Shown piece by piece: positions 59,969 through 64,000 of a DNA stretch of 64,000 nt; within the stretch, counting starts at the first letter, position 1, and each line of letters starts with the position of its first letter. The DNA comes from Lytechinus pictus (taxonomy: Eukaryota > Echinodermata > Echinoidea > Temnopleuroida > Toxopneustidae). The position numbers were made by a program, and so were the translations under genes. The notes under the pieces are model-generated. The model worked only from the letters and a program-made list of their open reading frames with translations. It was not told where the DNA came from and made no database searches. The DNA is taken from the NCBI RefSeq assembly GCF_037042905.1, contig NC_087253.1, forward strand, positions 15,545,501-15,609,500, in the 5' to 3' direction.

Positions 59969-60031
59969 TCCCCCTTCTTCTGAAAAGATTGAGAATTTCA
60001 AATTTCAATGATATTGTTTTCAAACAATACT

Positions 60032-60300
60032 CAGGGGCGGATCCAGCTTTTTATAAAGGGGGGGGGTTGGGGTGGTATGCGAGGGAGCGTAGCGACCGAG
60101 TCCAAGCGAGCGGAGCGAGCGAGGGGGGAGGGTGTGGGAGGGGGGTGTCCCCCCTCCCCCACAGTAGGGAAAATTTTTGAAAATCTGTGTGTGAAAATAA
60201 AATTACAAGTTTTAAAAAAAAGATAAGATTTAAAAAAATGGTCCCCGGATTTTTTTTTTTTGGGGGGGGGGTTGCAACCCCCCCTCTAGATCCGCTTCTG
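60032..60300. mobile_element. 269-bp CAGGGGCGGATCC MITE, 5-bp ATACT target duplication
   Basis: The ends are CAGGGGCGGATCCAG and CTAGATCCGCTTCTG. ATACT is duplicated at 60027-60031 and 60301-60305. It contains AGCGAGCGGAGCGAGCGAGG and G/C runs. It is the same group as 18812-18956 and 20444-23106. Confidence 0.9.
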
Positions 60301-60685
60301 ATACTTTTGGTAGTCTGCAAATTTTGGTAATTTGGCTTAGTTATGATATATCAGATAATAATATAGAAATTGTTTGGTTTGTGAGAATAATATCAATTTG
60401 TGATAAACTGTATGCATCTTCAATTTTACATAACTTCAAATCTTGTGCAAAACTGAAGATAATTCGGATAACCGGACTGATCCTGAAATCATTTTTTCCA
60501 AACAATAAGTTTTGGCTATCGTGTCTTTTTGATAATTTCGTAAACACTATCTTGACATACCAAAAATAATGTACAATAATTATACTTGCATATAATAAAC
60601 TTTTAAACTACACTAATATCTTCAGTGTTGTTCTTCTTTCTTCTCTTTCTCTTCTTTGTTTGAGAGTTTAGAGTGTTCATAATGT

Positions 60686-61495
60686 TCAATTTTCAAACAT
60701 GAATCTCTCTGGTTTGCGAATAGTGCGTCCAGATCTCGTAGTTTGTGAGTATGTCTGTTGAGATTGATTAGCGTTAGAGTTGGACATTGGTGTTCGTTGG
60801 ACACTGTCTTCCTGTGGTTGAGTTTCTGTGGTGCGGTCTTCGTCGAACCTCACACGCTTCGGAGTTGGGTTGGTGGATGGAACTTCCCTCAAGTGAGATC
60901 TATTTCTCCTCAATATTCCTCCGTTCGGCGTTGAAACTTCGTAGGATCGAGGTTCTTCACAGACCTTGGATACCTTGGCTGGTATCCAAGTGTTGTCTCT
61001 TGGATGCAGAACCCTCACTGGCTGTCCTACATGCAGTGGTGGCAGATCAGAACTTGCATGTCGATCATGCACTTCCTTCATTTTTTCTTGCCTATTCAAG
61101 AGAAACTCGGTGGCAGCAGAATCTCTCGAAAGATAGTGACTTGGCAATGTGGTTCTAATGGGTCTTCCAAACAACATCTCTGCTGGTGATCTCAAGTTAT
61201 TGTCCACTGGTGTTGCCCTCAGGTGCATCATGGCTAGTTGACTGTCTTGGCCAGTCTGAGAACACTTCGTCAACAGATTCTTGATTGTACGAACCATTCT
61301 CTCAGCTAATCCGTTGGATATTGGATAGTGCGGTGAAGAAGTGATGTGCTTGATATTCCACTTCTTGCACATGTCTTGGAATGGTTTCGCGACAAATTGT
61401 GGACCGTTGTCAGACACAATCTCTTCTGGTGGACCGAATAGACTGAAGATTCCCGTCATCTCTCTTGCTATAGCTGCACTGGATGTAGCGGGCAC
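60686..61495 (-). pseudogene. Gypsy-like integrase C-terminal region (partial pol)
   Basis: 269 codons on the minus strand. SDNGPQF gives the second catalytic Asp, and NGLAERMVRTIKNLL gives the catalytic Glu. These are followed by SPAEMLFGRPIRTTLP and a chromodomain-less C-terminal stretch, VGQPVRVLHPRDNTWIPAKV. The first catalytic Asp, RNase H and RT are missing. The start at 61495 is just the edge of the retained part. The ORF is otherwise open, so the internal deletion is likely ancestral to this short element. Confidence 0.85.
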
Positions 61496-61629
61496 CCGTG
61501 GCTGGGTTAGTATGGTAGGTTATGAATCATGCGAATTTCGGTAATAAGACATGCAGTTTACTTCCCGATAGTAACTGGTTCCTTGATCCTTGTCATTTCG
61601 ATGGCGACCGCTAGTTTCAGCTGCCACCG
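61496..61629 (-). other. LTR element leader next to the 5' LTR
   Basis: On the minus strand the 5' LTR is followed by CGGTGGCAGCTGAAACTAGC. TGGCAGC could be a tRNA primer-binding site starting with TGG, but I cannot assign the tRNA. No gag is present. Confidence 0.4.
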
Positions 61630-61777
61630 TGATCCAATACAAAGGACTCTGGTGGAGACTTTAGTGAACGTATGATACAGTTTTATTATACAGGCCAGGC
61701 AGGTCAATCAACAGGCATGGTATCCATGTTGCGGGAGGTGTATCAAGTGCTTAGATATCAATACTGATATCGTAACA
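61630..61777 (-). repeat. 5' LTR
   Basis: 148 bp, partner of 59821-59968, ending CGTAACA and followed by the CATCT duplication. Confidence 0.92.
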
Positions 61778-62083
61778 CATCTCAGAGGGAATGGAGAACA
61801 AGACGCTAAAGAAAAGGCTCACGTGAAACTTCTATGGGCCGTCAAACGCATCTTTTTAGATCTTTACTCCAAGTTCTTGCAGCAAAATGTGTACCTCGAA
61901 GAAGCTGAAATCAATCTTGAGATCGTTTCTGATCTCACGCACAGATTAGAAAATGGCATGGATTTTCGGAAAGCCGTAAAGAGAGTGTTAGCCAGGCATG
62001 GTTCACAATTCGAAGATTTATTCCAGTATCAAGATGAAGATGAAGATGATGATGACGAAGAAGAGACGGATGACGACGAGTAA

Positions 62084-62889
62084 GAGACGGATGATACAGG
62101 TGGACACCAGCACAACTGAAGATGTCACATCACCTTGACAACAAAATACTTCCAAGACAACATTGATAACGTAACCCTAATATTTTCATCGTGAATATCA
62201 ATCTAGTTTCTGAATGGCATAACAAGATGATACCGATGTTCCTAATATTATTTTGAAAACATTGTCTGCAGAGTAACAACGTGATGATACGTGATAATGA
62301 TGCTTTAAGGTATATTGCTGCAAACTGACGTTACTGATTTAAGAAAAAAAGAATCTGATACGTGTTTATGTAGTAGTAATGTTATTTTATTGGTGATTCG
62401 TAACGAAAGATTGGATACTATTTCCTTTAGTATGGCAGTAATGTCTTTAATGATGTATAATTATGGTTGTTCAATGAACGTTTATGGACAGTATGGAATC
62501 AAAGTCGGTACATTTCTTTGATAGAGCTTAAAAAATGATCGTACATACACAAGATTGTTTATAAACTTGATGTTATAACTTCTCGGTAAATCATTTTAAC
62601 TCTAGCTAAAACGTCTATAGTCATGGATACTCGTGCGTTGTGTCGTAGTAAATAAAGTAAAATTAAGAAAGATTGGCGATTATACATTTTTGTAAGACTC
62701 TTGCCTTATTTCTTGTTTACGTGTTCGTATGACAGACGTAGTTGTGCTCGGTAGTGATGGAAATGATGCTGATGATTGAAATAACGGTGATAATGGTGAC
62801 GATGCTGATATTTCTGATGTGAAAGATAATTGTAGTAATACTGATAATGCTGGTGATTGAAATAAAGGTGATAATATTGACGATGCTGA
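62084..62889. other. 3' flank of the zinc-finger gene and GAT-rich tract
   Basis: 62100-62300 aligns with 50240-50420 behind the second zinc-finger fragment. 62757-62889 is an imperfect GAT repeat with two copies of a GGTGATTGAAATAA-containing unit. No further gene. Confidence 0.6.
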
Positions 62890-64000
62890 TGTTCAAAATA
62901 ACAACAGAGAGCGAAGTTGGGTCAGTCGGTTAAGCATCTGCCTGTCGAACCAAAGGTCGTGGGTTCGAGTCCACCCAAGGCGGATGACTGAAGCCTGCGT
63001 GGTGTACAAACGCCTCTCCCCTGTTCCATAGATGCAGGCTATGTTACAGTGGATAACACACCATCCCTCGGATAGGACGTTAAACGGAGACCCCGTGTAG
63101 AGGAGAGTCACCGCCTTTGTACGTTAAGAACCTACTGCACTATTCGTATAAGAGTAGGAGGAAACCCCGGTGGAGTGGTCCACCTGCATTCCCCAAATCA
63201 GTTATATCGGGAAGGGATTCAGAAGATTGAATTGAGAAATAATGCAAACAACAGAAGAAAAAATATAACGAATGTCTTATTCTGTTTTAAACGTGTGAAC
63301 TACTTTTCGAGTCAAATCTGAGTTACCATTTGACGGCCTAGTTGGCCGTGCATGGGGTGATCGCTTCGTGAACCGCGAGGCACTTGACATATCTGCTGGT
63401 AGGCAGAGAAAGATTACTTTTCACTTTTTGAATAGAAAACTGTATAGAAATCATACGTCTTTTTTGTGCATCGTATCATATACGTGGCGATGACGATTAC
63501 GCAATGGTGGTGCTATACCGATATGGTGCAATAACCGACGGGGTAATTCTCTGGGAAGACATCACGGTGGTTGCGTAGCTATGGCGTAACACCATTTCAT
63601 GGTGACGTCATGCGAGGCACTTGACATATCTGCTGGTAGGCAAAGAAAGATAACTTTTCACTTTTTAAATAGGAAACTGTATATAAATCATATGTCTTTT
63701 TGTGCATCATGTCATATGCTAAAAGTACCCGTGCGGTGCAACGTCGCTGCATCGTGTGATAAGGACGGTCTTGGCCGAAAGTCATCAATACGTGGTGATG
63801 ACGAACCCAATTACGCAACGATGGTGCAATACCGATATGGTGCAATAACCGATGGGGTAATTCCCTGTGATGACATCACGGTGGTTGCATAGCTATGGCG
63901 TAACACCATTTCATGGTGTAAATGACGTCATGACTGACCGGAAGTCTGGGTCAGGCCGTCCGGGTCAAATGTCATGTGTTCAAAGGTTATGGCTGACCGG
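62890..64000 (-). mobile_element. Long inverted-repeat element, right arm (runs off the window)
   Basis: 1.1 kb inverted copy of 59051-58354 plus 43999-43379, without the 14.35-kb insertion or the 195-bp MITE. It contains two TGACGTCA palindromes (63603-63610 and 63923-63930) and the tRNA-like region at 62911-62983. Homology reaches the last base, so the true end lies outside. Confidence 0.92.
62911..62983 (+). other. tRNA-like pol III promoter region in right arm
   Basis: GCGAAGTTGGGTCAGTCGGT resembles an A-box region. GTGGGTTCGAGTCCACCC is a good B box with T-arm pairing. The ends GCGAAG and CAAGGCGG do not pair as an acceptor stem, so it is a SINE-like remnant and not a tRNA gene. Confidence 0.7.

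Larger units (their letters stand above)
59821..61777 (-). mobile_element. Short LTR retrotransposon inserted in the zinc-finger gene
   Basis: The two 148-bp direct repeats at 59821-59968 and 61630-61777 start TG and end CA. CATCT is duplicated at 59816-59820 and 61778-61782. On the minus strand a polypurine tract (AGAAGAAGGGGGA, 59969-59981 complement) directly precedes the 3' LTR. The internal part keeps only the end of pol, so this is a deletion derivative. A 269-bp MITE is nested at 60032-60300. The LTRs differ at only a few positions, so the insertion is fairly recent. Confidence 0.92.
59487..62083 (+). pseudogene. C2H2 zinc-finger/acidic protein gene of the inverted-repeat element, disrupted
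   Basis: Starts at ATG 59487. Codons 1-80 hold one C2H2 finger (YACSQCDKTYSRKYEMQRHE, spacing Cx2C...Hx4H) followed by an acidic D/E/S-rich linker. A TAA at 59727-59729 breaks the frame. IEDNLAYRGWLEQALTATKD follows in the same frame to 59820, where the LTR element is inserted. After it (61778-62083) comes a predicted helical region, KLLWAVKRIFLDLYSKFLQQ, then MDFRKAVKRVLARHGSQFED and a D/E tail to the stop at 62083. The last part is one base out of frame. AATAAA lies at 62651-62656. The gene sits between the arms and has a second fragment at 50131, so I infer it is an element-encoded DNA-binding protein. No known family could be assigned. Confidence 0.65.

Noticed and set aside
62911-62983. 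Functional tRNA gene in the right arm
   Set aside because: No acceptor-stem pairing; the sequence is part of the duplicated arm and its partner has diverged.

Overview
This is eukaryotic, invertebrate deuterostome-like DNA, most likely a sea urchin or close relative. The case rests on repeat style: LINEs with (TTGAA)n or (GAAAT)n tails, CAGGGGCGG-ended MITEs, tRNA-derived SINEs, and a dispersed TTAAAGGACAAGTCC-type repeat that I associate with sea urchin DNA. There are no operons or bacterial features. The species is an inference.

Only one host gene family is clear: two intronless-looking alpha-1,3-fucosyltransferase (GT10) ORFs at 14280-15536 and 28842-30098, 418 aa each with 14 residue differences. 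They lie in a direct segmental duplication (copy A 7225-16209, copy B 26010-30741). Both copies also carry a 12-bp minisatellite and the same flanks. Copy A is 4.27 kb longer because an L1/Tx1-like LINE is inserted at 9721-13986. Copy B preserves the empty site, so the LINE came after the duplication. A small DNA element then inserted into the LINE.

Region by region: 1-7222 holds repeats, triplet microsatellite and a nearly intact CR1/L2-like LINE (minus). 7225-16209 is duplication copy A. 16210-26009 holds a SINE, a LINE fragment, a nested MITE block (20444-23106), two minisatellites and a doubtful terminal exon. 26010-30741 is copy B. 30742-43300 is gene-poor and holds hairpins, MITEs, a second copy of an element with nuclear-receptor-like motifs, and a dispersed GTCAC-GCGA-GTCAC motif.

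43379-64000 is the most unusual part. It is best read as one large inverted-repeat element whose right arm (62890-64000) runs off the window. The left arm (43379-43999 plus 58354-59051) is split by a 14.35-kb insertion with 13-bp terminal inverted repeats and an 8-bp target duplication, and again by a 195-bp MITE. Between the arms are CACGTG-containing tandem repeats and a broken gene for a C2H2 zinc-finger/acidic protein. That gene is itself interrupted by a short LTR element with a perfect 5-bp target duplication. The 14-kb insertion contains a palindromic 15-bp minisatellite, a 4-kb foldback element full of inverted octamer motifs, a fragment of a second zinc-finger gene copy, an L1-like LINE with a 12-bp target duplication, and a 3.8-kb element with TA-flanked inverted repeats. 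Most open frames in the window are low-complexity or shadow frames and are not listed as genes.
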